Assembly (NCBI RefSeq): GCF_025602895.1
Contig: NW_026516315.1
Coordinates: 1-64,000, forward strand
Direction of reading: 5' to 3'
Source of the DNA: Polychytrium aggregatum
Lineage: Eukaryota; Chytridiomycota; Chytridiomycetes; Polychytriales
DNA length: 64,000 bases
How positions within the stretch are numbered: the stretch's first letter is position 1; the number at the start of each line of letters is the position of its first letter. The notes under the pieces are model-generated. The model saw only the letters and a list, made by a program, of their open reading frames with translations, did no database searches and was not told the origin of the DNA. Positions 21,105 through 31,352 of the stretch are shown one piece after another. Position numbers and translations under genes: made by a program.

Positions 21105-23496
21105 ATGTTTGCCGCTCTCAACTCAACCCGCCTGCTGCGGACGGCCTCGCATTCCGTCGCGGCGTCGTCCCGGATCCTGGCGAGCCACCAGAGCATGCCC
21201 GCGATCGTCTGCCATCAAACTCGTTCGTACAACCGGAAGCGCTATCTGGAACAAAAGAAGGCCGATCGGGCGCTCCTGAATCAGGACGACATCACTTTCT
21301 CCGATGCACTTGAGGTTTTCAGAGTAATCGATCGTTTCCATCTGCGTCGAGACCTGGACTTGGGATTTGGATCAGGATACTGGACTGCAGTGATTGGGCC
21401 ACAGGCGTCCTTTGGAGCTGTGCACTCTGCCATGACGACGCAGCGTCCTCAGGCTCCGCACGAACAGCCCAGGGATCAGATGCAATTGATGCAAGCGATT
21501 GTCACGGTCCCAGATGGCGAGCCGCCGTGCCCCGTCCATTGTGGCATATGATTCTGCCTTTGTTCGACTGGCATGCTAACGATGGAATCGCCGCTCCCGC
21601 AATTCGATGTTGTCATCGCGCCGCTCCCAACCTCACAGGTATACACCATGAACCAAATCCTGCCGCTCACTGCCCACATCAAGACTAACAAGCCCGACGA
21701 CTATCTCAAGCCCATTCGCGGCGAGCTGCGGCTGCCACACCAAGTGCGAGCGCTGGAAACTGATGCGGATGAAGTGATCTTGGTTTTCGCCAAGGTAAGA
21801 CGACCCGTGTCCGCTCCCGGGATCGCGGATTTGCTTCGGGAAAGCTCTCTCAACCTCGGCCTTGGATGCCAAGCACCGTCGCGCTGGCAGTGTCCAACTC
21901 GAGCCAGCTGCAGCAACATTGCCGGCTGCAATGCCCTGCCACTGCATTCCATGACGGTCCAGAGATCCTCCGCCAGTGCATGCGACCCATGCTTGAACAT
22001 TGCTGATTCCGTTGCTTCTTTGTCCAGGGTGCACACGCCGAGCAAGCCAAGGCTTTGGGCGCGCATATCGTCGGCGCTGAAGATCTGATCTTGGAGGTCA
22101 GTATCCCATCAAACCATTTGTCGGGGGCACACCCGGAAGCCTCCTCCCGGACATGCGACCACGCAGATAGCACGAAACTGGCCCCCGTACTCGGCATCCC
22201 ATCACCAAGCGCAGCGATGCAAAAGATCCTCGGGTGCCTGTCCCTAACCTTGCCGCTGTTCTTGTTGCGTGTAGCTCACCTCTGGCAAGTTCCCTCCTCG
22301 AGTCGACAAGGTGTTTGCGACAAAGGCCATGTTCCCGCAGGTCGTCAAGATTGCCAAGATCCTCGGTCCCAAGGGCCTCATGCCCAGTCCCGCCAAAGGT
22401 TGGGGGTCGCTCTGATTGCCGACACCGATGTCTCGCTGACTGAGTAGCCGACTGGCTGACTCGCTGGCTGAGCAACTGATAGACTGATTGTTGCGACTTG
22501 CGTTGACGGCGGGATCCAGGTACTGTTTCGGACGACATCGAGGGCATGATGAAGCTCATGAACGCCACTTCCAAGTTTGAAGTTGACAGCGACGGATACG
22601 TCCACTTTGGTGAGTGCTCTGGCGAGAATCTCTGAAAGCCCGGTGGAAACATTGAAATCACTGGGGTGACCGCACCAGAATTGGCGTACAGGATATCAGA
22701 CAGCATTGGCTCGTTTTACTGACAGTTTTTTGATCTCTTTCCAATCCAGATATCGCCAAGGTGGGTGCCAAAAACAGTGTCTTTGACCAGAGTTGACCGG
22801 GCCCACGTGGTTACGAGCTAGGGCCCCTCTGTGTCCGTGCCTGCGACAGGATCTGGCCATTGTTTGTGGTAAAATACTAACCGTCAATCGTGTGCACTGC
22901 AGACGAACTGGAAGGATGAACAGGTTATGGGTGAGTCACCGTTGGGGCACCGCTTGGACACCGCTTGGACACCGTTGGCACCCTGTCTGATTGTCCTTGG
23001 TCCTGAGGACTCGCGGGATTTTGTGATGTACGCAATCAGTATCGTTGATGCCTGCATACTTGCTCCTCGACAGAGAATTTTGAGGCTCTCTTGAAGTCCC
23101 TGATCGATCTGAAGCCACCAAAGTTTGCACGTAAGCGACCTATCACTGCCGCTACTGCTACTGCTACTGCTACTGCTACTGCTACTGCTACTGCTACTGC
23201 TACTGCTACTGCTACTGCTACTGCTACTGCTACTGCTACTGCTACTGCTACTGCTACTGTTGTCACATCCCCACGACTCATCCTATCAACCGCTTGTACT
23301 CATGCCTCCCTGTGTCTCCCTGTGTCTCCCTGTGTCTCCCTGTGTCTCCCTGTGTCTCCCTGTGTCTCCCTGTGTCTCATACTTCTCAGTGGCCAAATTC
23401 ATCGAGTCTGTCAACATCTCCAGTCCTCATGTCATCGGTGTCCAGCTACCGCTGAAGCCGTTCACTCTCCTCTCTGGAACCAAGACCTCCAAGTAG
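21105..23496 (+). CDS. MRPL1: Mitochondrial large-subunit ribosomal protein uL1m
   Basis: L1-family protein of the mitochondrial ribosome stalk. Nine exons, all phase-consistent: 21105-21323, 21639-21794, 22028-22096, 22275-22398, 22520-22609, 22750-22760, 22903-22930, 23074-23130, 23390-23496. They total 861 nt or 286 aa. The N-terminal 40 residues are Arg/Ser/Ala-rich without acids, a mitochondrial presequence (RTASHSVAASSRILASHQ). The L1 fold follows: GAHAEQAKALGAHIVGAEDL, then FPQVVKIAKILGPKGLMPSP (the L1 signature), GTVSDDIEGMMKLMNATSKF, NFEALLKSLIDLKPPKF and SVNISSPHVIGVQL near the end. Exon 6 is only 11 nt. Intron 8 is packed with two different tandem repeats. Confidence 0.92.
23152..23259. 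repeat. (CTACTG)n hexanucleotide array in uL1m intron 8
   Basis: About 18 near-perfect copies of CTACTG fill the 5' half of the intron 23131-23389. Poly-Leu and Thr-Ala readings of this stretch are artefacts. Confidence 0.95.
23305..23378. repeat. (TGTGTCTCCC)n decamer array in uL1m intron 8
   Basis: Six full copies of TGTGTCTCCC plus partial copies at each end, running into the 3' splice site region. The pyrimidine-rich units may act as an extended polypyrimidine tract. Confidence 0.92.
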
Positions 23497-24381
23497 ATGA
23501 CTCCGGCTCCTCTCTTGGCTGGCTGCGGCCTTTGCTGCTGTTGTTACTTGCTCCTAGCGACCACTTCATCCTTCATTCGTCCCACACACAGCGACCCGCC
23601 CCCCCTCCCTCTACCACGCCAGCTTCGTAATCACGCACATATTGCATCTGCAATAGCCCCTACGTGCACCGAGTCTTGACCCTGGGTTTTGTTTTGTTTT
23701 GCTGTATGATGATAGGTGGTCGTGGAAGACGACTCTGAGCTTGATCGACCGGAACCGTCCCCGCTGCTTTGTGGGGCTTGGTGAAATTGCGAGCAGCTGT
23801 AGTCGGTTAGAACTAAATACACACAATGGCTGATCAGTGACCAGGCCGCAGCTTCCACAAGCGCTGCGCTGACTTTGAGGGTGTCTCAAGTTCAGCTGTT
23901 GCGCTCCCTGGGATGCATCTACTCGACGGATCAGTCCCCGTGGACTGGTAGGTGGGCGTCTATGATATGGGCAACGCGGCTCATCCCGCTGCGACGCTTT
24001 ATTTGGAACCGCTGCATTAGCGAGCGTTCGGAATCGGCTCCTTCAGTGAATCAGATTGTGTTTGTCACGACGTGGCTCCCCTCCCCTTGACCGAGGAGAC
24101 AGAAGAGAGAACATGCGGATCTTGGAGGCGAGGAAACGCCAAGACTGGATATGAGGGTGGTATGCAGATGGCGGCATGATGGAGGTGGGAGGAGGAAGGC
24201 AGCGAGCGTGCTGGGTCTCGGTGCCCGAATGCGCTGGGTCCAGACACCCGAAGGGGGAGGCGGTGTGTCAGAGAAGATCACAAGAACATCGACAGTCACA
24301 ACCTCGTGGCTGCACCAGTGCCCAGACTGGAATGAATGGTAGGCTGGTTGGGTTTGATTCGCTCGGGACGGACCACCGGTG
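23497..24381. other. Convergent intergenic region between uL1m and the first PPR-like gene
   Basis: About 885 bp between the 3' ends of a plus- and a minus-strand gene. No supported gene. It should contain both polyadenylation regions. Confidence 0.5.
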
Positions 24382-25971
24382 TCAGCCCGATATCGCCTCG
24401 TCTGCCCGAGTCGGCGTCCCGCTGCCGCCGGAATCCGGCGTCTGGTGTTTGCTCCGCGAAACAAGTTCCAGGAACCGCTCAGCCCGCTTGATGACCCGGC
24501 CCTTGACCACCAGAGCCGAGTCGGGGTCCTGACACGATTGTCGATAGAGCGCATAAAGCTGGTACGTCAGATCCGCCCGGGCCTTGTCCATGGCGAGCTG
24601 GAGCATGGTGCGAACGACGTAGCCTGTGACTTGGAGCCCTCGGCGGATGCCCCGCTGGTACGCTGCGATGGCGCCGTCAAGATCGCCGGCCATGCGGAAG
24701 CGATAAAGCTCATCTTCCCATGCCAGAACGCACACCCGTGACTCTTGCGACTTGAGGGTCTTGAGGGCTCGCCTGTGGAGCTTTGGATGGAGTGATATCC
24801 GGCGCTGTTTGGCAATGCCCATGTACTCGCGCATCACATCGAGGCGCCGTTCGGTGATGGCGCTCCGCAGCACGGAGCTGATCACGGCGCTGCTTGGCTT
24901 CAGCTTTTGCGACATGCCCCGTCGATAGATTTCCAGGATCTCGTTTAGAGATACAGGTGGGATCCGCAATTGCAGGCTCCATTCCACCTGGCGGGTCGCC
25001 CACGAGAGGCTCGATAGCGCGGAGAGTTGGGCCATGTAGTCCTTTGCGGTCGCATAGTCTCGCGCTGAGCAGTAGAACTCGGCGGCACAGACCAGCACAA
25101 AATCGTGCTGCATGAACGGACGGATGGCGCGTGGTTTCGGGATTCCACGGGTGCTTCCGCCGGGATCGCTGCTGTCGTTATTCGGGCTAATTCCGTCAGA
25201 TTGGCCTCGGCTTTGATGCTGGTCTCGGCTTTGGTCTTGGTCTTGGCCATGGTGGTCGGGGGAATGTGCCCGCCGTCGTATCGGCCCGAGATCCGGGAAC
25301 GAGCCTGGGTCTTGGTCTTGGCTTCGGTCCGGATCGGATGTGCATTCGCCAAAGTGCGTGCTTTGATTGACACAGAACTCAGACATGATTTCGTACTTTT
25401 GGTCATAGAGCCGCAGCATCCGCTGCACGAGCCGGATCAGACCTGGGGTGCGGGACTTTGAGCTTGTCATGGCCGCATTCGCAGCCGATCGCAGCAAAAG
25501 GCCGATCGTCTCCGGGGTCGGCGTGATGTCGTGCTTGACGATTTCTTCAAAGATGTATCGGGCGGTCGAGATATTGTACAGAGTCAGGGCAGCCAGGCGT
25601 TGGTATAGGGCCGGGGACGGAACAGCACCTTTGGCGCGGAGACCTTGGTAGATCTGCATGGCGTAGGCTCGCTCGGAAGGCGTCTGCCGCAGCGACCCCA
25701 GGAAGGACTCGATGTACTCGCTGTGATCGTACTTGACCCGAAGAGGGTTGGGTGGGTAGTATCCCCGCGATGCGGACTGCTCGGACATGCCCGATGGCGC
25801 CTGGATCGGGCGGACATGCGATCGTGATGGTGGTATTGACGGAGGTGAAGTGTGGGCGACGATGCTGGTGACGCTGATCGTCCGGGGAAGTGAGCGGCCG
25901 GCGGAAACCCTTGGCAGCAGCGCCAGGATATGTAACCGCCGCAGCGGGCCCGCTCTCGCTCGCAGTATCAT
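24382..25971 (-). CDS. PPR-like helical-repeat protein, probably mitochondrial (1)
   Basis: Single-exon gene, 529 aa from the ATG at 25971. I chose this start because the first 45 residues (MILRARAGPLRRLHILALL, then an Arg/Ser/Pro-rich stretch) look like a mitochondrial presequence; the frame stays open further upstream but without protein-like character. The body is helical, with degenerate 35-residue repeat spacing: AYAMQIYQGLRAKGAVPSP, STARYIFEEIVKHDITPTPE, LNEILEIYRRGMSQKLKPSS, LDGAIAAYQRGIRRGLQVTG, the pattern of pentatricopeptide repeats with a proline near each end. A Gln/Asp/Ser/Arg-rich insert of about 60 residues interrupts the middle. Fungal PPR proteins usually bind mitochondrial RNA. 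The specific target is unknown. Confidence 0.68.
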   Translation of the reverse strand: MILRARAGPLRRLHILALLPRVSAGRSLPRTISVTSIVAHTSPPSIPPSRSHVRPIQAPSGMSEQSASRGYYPPNPLRVKYDHSEYIESFLGSLRQTPSERAYAMQIYQGLRAKGAVPSPALYQRLAALTLYNISTARYIFEEIVKHDITPTPETIGLLLRSAANAAMTSSKSRTPGLIRLVQRMLRLYDQKYEIMSEFCVNQSTHFGECTSDPDRSQDQDPGSFPDLGPIRRRAHSPDHHGQDQDQSRDQHQSRGQSDGISPNNDSSDPGGSTRGIPKPRAIRPFMQHDFVLVCAAEFYCSARDYATAKDYMAQLSALSSLSWATRQVEWSLQLRIPPVSLNEILEIYRRGMSQKLKPSSAVISSVLRSAITERRLDVMREYMGIAKQRRISLHPKLHRRALKTLKSQESRVCVLAWEDELYRFRMAGDLDGAIAAYQRGIRRGLQVTGYVVRTMLQLAMDKARADLTYQLYALYRQSCQDPDSALVVKGRVIKRAERFLELVSRSKHQTPDSGGSGTPTRADEAISG

Positions 25972-26424
25972 TCGACAGGATGCTCGGTGCCCACGGACAG
26001 GACTCTGGGCAATCATCCAAGGACGATCGTCTGCCGGAGAAGCGCTCCGAAGAAAAGGCAGAGAAAAATGAGTCACTTTGTCGCGAAAAATGCGAGGAGC
26101 GAGACGCGCTCTCGGCTCTCGCTCGGCGGCCTCGTCTTCCGGGAGGGACGTGCACGTGACACGCAGGCATCGACATGGAGCAAGACCGCACATGCCGGTC
26201 TGGCTGATGCCCAGGGCCAGAGCGGCCCTATGATCGTCGATCGTACACGGCCGTATACGGCATTTCCACGGCAAGCGGTGGTTGATGGGAAGGGACGCCC
26301 AAGAACGCTGCTGGACCCATTTGGCTCTGAACATGCTCTATATTCACAAACACGGCCGACGTTCATCCACTGGATCCGATTGCCTGTCGTCCACTCATCG
26401 CACACCACCATCATCCAAGCGCCG
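25972..26424. other. Spacer between the two PPR-like genes
   Basis: About 450 bp. It is open in the minus frame of the upstream gene, but the composition (scattered Cys, Trp, Arg) is not protein-like. Treated as promoter and 5' UTR. Confidence 0.5.
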
Positions 26425-28158
26425 TCATAGTGTCCCGCCGCTGCTCTTGGCCACAAACACCTGGCCCATCAGCGGATCCCGCGTGCTGCCATCGAGACCA
26501 CAGACAAGGCTCTCAAGCATCAGAGCTTCAGCCCCCTCTGGGTCGACCGTTGTGGAAGTGCTTTTCCGCATCAGAGGGTTTTCAGGAACAGAGTTCCGTG
26601 GGCTTGTCAGGCGGTCACGCGCAGACACTGGCGAGCTGGTGGGGGCGGGGTTGACTTTCAGAACCGTCGGCTGGGACTCGGGCTTCGACGACGACGAGAG
26701 GTCGGTGGCCGATCTTGGATTGCTGTGTGCGCGGGTCTGGTTGAGCCTCAGGCTCTCGTAGAACTCGGCAGCGCTCTCCGTGTCCCGTCGCCGTCTTGTC
26801 GTGCGCTTGAGATGCACAGACGCAGCCTTGCGATCGATGACGACGCCGCGCCTCTTGGCAAGGTCCTCCAGTGCCTGGACCACATCCGAGGTGCGTGCCC
26901 GCTTGTATGCGCAGATGAGCAGCTCGTACACCATGGCGTCCGCCACAATGCCCCGACGGTCGAGGTCGACGAACAGGTCCTTGGCCAGCGACAGCTTGCC
27001 GATATAGAGGCATCGTTGTATCATCAGGGTATAAAAGAAGAGATCCAGCTTGACCTGCGGGCACGACAGAATCATGTCGGCAAGTCGGCACACGTTGTCG
27101 TCCGAGTCGAGGTGGGTTTTCAGCAAGACCGACGCCATGACCGAGTCCAGCTCCCACTCCTGCGCGTACTCCCGAATGAAGAACTCGGCTTGCGATGTGA
27201 AGTTGGCGCGCAGGCATCCGTGCGTGAGCGAGGTGAGTGTCTTCTTGGTCGGCTTGATCTCGCGCTGCCTCATTTCGCGGTGCAGCTCGAGAGCCTGAGG
27301 AAGGTTCCTGCATCGCACGAACGCCACGATGGCACCCTCGTAGATCGACGCATCAAGATCCTGCTTCTCACACCTGAGAGTTTCCAGCAGGACCATGAGC
27401 CCCCCGCCGTCGGCAGCAACTCGGTGGATCGATAGGCACTTTGTATAGTCCCGGCTTGTCTTGAGAAGCTCTCGGCGACGGAGCTCTTGATAGATCGGGC
27501 GCACGAGCGCCGGGTTGGATTGCTGCACTTGCCGCCGAAGGACAATCAGATACGCATCGAGCCCAATCGGCAAGCCCAGGCGGCGGAGAAGCTCGAATTC
27601 AGACAAGACAGCCTCTGTGTCAAGGAGCTGGTATGTCAGAACTTGGACCAGGGTGTAGATCTCCGTGGGCGTGACGGCGTGGCCGAGCAAGATCATGTGT
27701 CGGATCAGGGTTCGCATAGAATCATGGGCAAGCTTCTTGGGTTTGATATCGGGCGCAAGACTGAAAGCGCGACGGAGATCGTCGATCGACAAGATCCGGA
27801 GGGGCCCTTGCTGAATCTCGCCAGATGCAACGACATGGCTCATTGCGGCGTTGTACAGCCGCCAATCCTCATCGAATGGACAGATACGTTTCTGTATCGA
27901 GCTTCTCATGCGAGCGATGTCAAGCTGTCCAGCGAGTCGTCTGCTGCTTGGTACCGGTGCCTCGGTAGCCATGCCTTGTAGACGCGAACGGGATGTGCTT
28001 GTGAACGGCCGAGCCGGGCAAACGACAAGTCGTTTCCGGCTGAGACTCGACAGACGGGTCCGAGAGTTGCCCCGATCTAGCAGTACATTCGAAGAATATT
28101 GGCATAGCGATTGGCCAGGCTTCTGGAAGGTTGGCTGCACGCCGTGTATGTGTCCCAT
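26425..28158 (-). CDS. PPR-like helical-repeat protein, probably mitochondrial (2)
   Basis: Single-exon gene, 577 aa from the ATG at 28158. The N-terminus is Arg/Ser-rich (RTRLSSLSRKRLVVCPARPF) and fits a mitochondrial presequence. PPR-like repeats are clearer than in the neighbour: LPQALELHREMRQREIKPTK, KLSLAKDLFVDLDRRGIVAD and AMVYELLICAYKRARTSDV, plus TEAVLSEFELLRRLGLPIG. The C-terminal 100 residues are Ser/Pro-rich and probably disordered. The frame stays open upstream to 29037, but that part is low-complexity Ser/Pro and is not counted. An RNA-binding role in mitochondrial expression is inferred from the family and presequence. Confidence 0.7.
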   Translation of the reverse strand: MGHIHGVQPTFQKPGQSLCQYSSNVLLDRGNSRTRLSSLSRKRLVVCPARPFTSTSRSRLQGMATEAPVPSSRRLAGQLDIARMRSSIQKRICPFDEDWRLYNAAMSHVVASGEIQQGPLRILSIDDLRRAFSLAPDIKPKKLAHDSMRTLIRHMILLGHAVTPTEIYTLVQVLTYQLLDTEAVLSEFELLRRLGLPIGLDAYLIVLRRQVQQSNPALVRPIYQELRRRELLKTSRDYTKCLSIHRVAADGGGLMVLLETLRCEKQDLDASIYEGAIVAFVRCRNLPQALELHREMRQREIKPTKKTLTSLTHGCLRANFTSQAEFFIREYAQEWELDSVMASVLLKTHLDSDDNVCRLADMILSCPQVKLDLFFYTLMIQRCLYIGKLSLAKDLFVDLDRRGIVADAMVYELLICAYKRARTSDVVQALEDLAKRRGVVIDRKAASVHLKRTTRRRRDTESAAEFYESLRLNQTRAHSNPRSATDLSSSSKPESQPTVLKVNPAPTSSPVSARDRLTSPRNSVPENPLMRKSTSTTVDPEGAEALMLESLVCGLDGSTRDPLMGQVFVAKSSGGTL

Positions 28159-30517
28159 ATACCAATGAGCGCTTGTATCCTTGACACGAGATGCGGTCAA
28201 GCTGATACTTGACGGTCTCGATCTTGGGCTCGTCTTTGATGGCTTGCAGGAAATGCTTGTGCAGGATGGCGCCTGTAACGATGACGGTGTCTGCAACAAT
28301 GGCAGTGACGATGATGGTGACGGTGTCGATGGCGATGGCGAAGGTGTCCGTGGTGATTGTGCTTTGAACACAGGTGTCGGTGACGTTGACGGAGAAGCCG
28401 GCGGTATCGGCAGCAGCGATGGTGACAGTGACATGGGTGAACTTGGATGCGAGAGAACATCGGGGGCTTGAGCTAACAATGACAGCATCCCTCGCGATGA
28501 CCGCATGGACTGCGGTGATGGCTGTCCCCGTATCCGCGGCGGCACTCCAGATGAGCAGCCCTGCTGCAACTGGTTGGCGGTGCCTGATAAGGACCATCGC
28601 AAGCGATCGGAGACTGGTCCGCGACGTCCGATTGTGAGTGTCCTCCGCGGTAATGGAACGACGATATCCAGCGGACGCGGGTTGCGAGTGGGTGCGGGAG
28701 TCCTTTCATAGCTCTTAACTTGTGACGTTTTGAGTCTGCAACAATGCCACCAGCGTTGACGCAAGCTGCGAATGGTCATGGAGCGGTGTCGGAAGGCCAT
28801 CGAGGAGGCAGGTGGTAGATGGGTAGCCGGACGACGATGCGAGGGATGGATTGGGACGTGACTCTTGGAGACAGCGAGGGGAATGCTTGTCAGAGTGGAG
28901 AATGCATTCAGGCCGGGACAGAAGCTCGGACAATGCAGGCACTTGGGCAAACGAAGCAAGGCGGAGAGGATTCTGCGCCTGCGATCTTGGATCGGTCGAT
29001 GTCGCCGAGCGTGATCTTGGGAAGAGGTTTGCGCCAATTGCAGACGGCAAGGATCACCGAGACTTTAGCGGAACAGAGCGAGTCGCTGGGTGCACTACGA
29101 TTGGCTTGGAGAAAGGTGCTGCAGACTCTGGGAAGCGGATCGATGCAGCCGATGCTTTGGAGGGTGCTTGGGCAGCCAACTGCAAAGGCAGCGCGGGTGA
29201 TGGATCGAACAAATCCGCTTGGATAGGAGCAGCGGGCCGATCGAGCGGTATGAAAGTGCGGGACAGCCGAGGCACCGCCCACGAGACACACGATCTGGGT
29301 GTGAGAGAAGAGGCGGGGAGCAAGATGACGAGCACGATGGCGAGCAGTCAGGACAGGAGCATCCAGCAACAGCAGGCGATGGCGATGGCGATGGCGATGG
29401 TGCGCGATGCGGATTCAGTTTTGTTTTTTCGGCCGGTTCCAGCCGGCTCGGTGCCGAGCAAAGCCACACTGTCGCTGTGGGCGTGACTCACCTCGATGCA
29501 ACGAGGCCAACAGACGACCAGGGAGGACGCCGGTCGAACAGATGGCGAAGAGGGCAGCCGCTCTGGGAGGAGATTGAGCATCTCGGGATTGCAATGGATG
29601 GATGGGATGAACGAGATTGCAATGGATGAATGGGATTGCAATGGATGAATGCGGGCGCAACGGACTTGCCAATCGGCTTCCCGCAGATTCGCCACCAACT
29701 TCCCACAGACTTGCAGCACAACCCCACACCCCACACCCCAGTCATCCGGTCGTGCCTTGCGCTTGCGCGTGATGTTGCAGACGAGCACAACGACCCGCCC
29801 AGCACCACACGATCGCCGAGGGACTGTGGCGTCTCGGGCTCAAATTTGTCTGCCTCCAGATACTGGTCAGCCAGCCCGATACGATGCGGCGCTCATGGGC
29901 AATACCAGAGTCGCGGGGTGCTGGTCGAGCAGATGGACGCAAGGCAAAGGGGCCAGCTCGGGGAATGCTCTGGAGCGGGCCCGTTTCCATCCCATCAGCC
30001 CTGGGAGACATGCCTGCATCGCACGAGATCAGACACTGTCGCTTGGACCACCAATACCATCCGTTATGCGACCTCTCAGCCAGTCCATTTTGCCGTGTCG
30101 CCGTGTCTGCCCCCGGTCTGTACATGCCTCGGGACAAACCACAAAATCACCGCTCCCTTGAGCGGGCAACCCCAATCGGTCGTGTGCGCAAAACGATAAC
30201 GGGACCAGGGGGTCGCGTGGGCCTGGGAAAATGCCTAAACCAGTGGCTGCTTCCCAGCTGCAGTAGTGCGCTACTATGCCGGTGGTCGACCCGTGCATGG
30301 CTGCAGAAGCCTGCCGTATCCAACGGCGAGAGTATGGGCCTCCTTATCTTTGGTGCGGGATGGTCAGCAGGCACAGTCGATCTCCGCCTGACCGACGATC
30401 GCTGGCCAGCAGATCCCCCCCCCATAAATACCCCGAACGATCCCGCCAACCATCCACAGCCACCTCCAGCTCTGTCCACCAGCCCTCGCAAACCGACGCC
30501 CGTGCCTGTCCTGGAAA
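28159..30517. other. Gene-poor region with low-complexity tracts
   Basis: About 2.4 kb between the divergent PPR-like gene and the secreted cysteine-rich gene. It contains a GATGGTGACGG-type purine-rich tract (about 28270-28440), a (GGCGAT)n run (about 29377-29402) and three imperfect copies of GATTGCAATGGATGAATGG (about 29587-29650). Open frames exist on both strands but none shows a domain or a consistent exon chain. A TATA-like CCATAAATACC lies at about 30421-30431, upstream of the next gene. Confidence 0.45.
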
Positions 30518-31016
30518 ATGAAGTTCTCTGCCACCGTTGTTGTCGCCGGTCTGACCATGGCCGCTAGCGCTGTGAGTATCCATGTCGCTGGGCGGGGGGG
30601 AAGACCGTTGCGACCGAGCGCGGCCTTCGTCGCAGGCTTCATGAACCAACAGGAGGCATGACGTCGCCTGCCATTCACACTGCGTCTTCGGCATATCGAC
30701 CACATGCTCACCGGCTCCGTTGCGACCGCGCTGTTTCCGATCCCAGATGGCTTGCGGCTACCCTACCAAGGCTGCCTGCCAGCAGAACTGCTACAACCAG
30801 CTCATCTGCAACAGCCCCAATGTCAACCCCAACTTCTGCCAGACCTGCCTCAACGCCTGCAACGACTGCCCCAACAGCGCCCCTCCCCCGAGCAACGCCC
30901 AGCTCCGCGCCGCCTGCATTGCCAACTGCCAGTCCCAGGGCATCTGCAACAGCTCCAACGTTAACCCCAGCTTCTGCCAGACCTGCATCAACGCCTGCAA
31001 TGCCTCCTACCCTTAA
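30518..31016 (+). CDS. Small secreted cysteine-rich protein with a duplicated six-Cys module
   Basis: Two exons (30518-30571 and 30747-31016) give 107 aa. Exon 1 is exactly a signal peptide (MKFSATVVVAGLTMAASA, 18 residues). The mature part holds two 31-residue copies of one module with spacing C-x3-C-x5-C-x9-C-x2-C-x3-C. The cores read ICNSPNVNPNFCQTCLNACN and ICNSSNVNPSFCQTCINACN, and a Pro/Asn/Ser linker joins them. Two additional cysteines flank copy 1, so 14 mature cysteines in all. The even count fits a disulfide-bonded extracellular protein. I do not recognise a named family. A cell-surface, carbohydrate-binding or host-interaction role is possible but unsupported. A TATA-like box lies about 90 bp upstream and an AATAAA about 165 bp after the stop. 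Confidence 0.82.
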
Positions 31017-31352
31017 GCGTGTCCAGGCCGAAGGCGGTCGCTCTCTATGAATACACAATCGGCTCTACACTAGACTTTTGGCTCTTTGGACCCCATGGAC
31101 TGCCACGGACGCGGCAAGCCACCAGAGTCGCTGGGCTGTGATATATATTGAAAATAACGCCCATATGGCTGGATAGTGAAAATAAACTTGGCCCAGATGC
31201 ATAGCATCAGGGCTTGACTTTGGCCATTGTGCCTCCAAAGCAGTATTAAGCAAGAAGCCGGTGTAGCCAGCACGAAGAGGCGGCGGAGACGGAGCGACAA
31301 AGTCGAAGTGTCCGTCTTTAAAGGATTGCGCCTGATTGTTCATCGCAAAGCA

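Noticed and set aside
23091-23630. Frames with poly-Leu or Thr-Ala repeats
   Set aside because: They are readings of the intronic CTACTG array of the uL1m gene.
28181-28597. Possible small genes on either strand in the GATGGTGACGG-rich tract
   Set aside because: All frames are open because of low complexity; the readings are Asp/Gly-, His/Arg- or Thr/Val-rich with no conserved motif.
26425-29037. 870-aa minus-strand frame as a single protein
   Set aside because: Only the part from 28158 on has a presequence-like start and PPR-like repeats; the upstream third is Ser/Pro low complexity from repetitive DNA.
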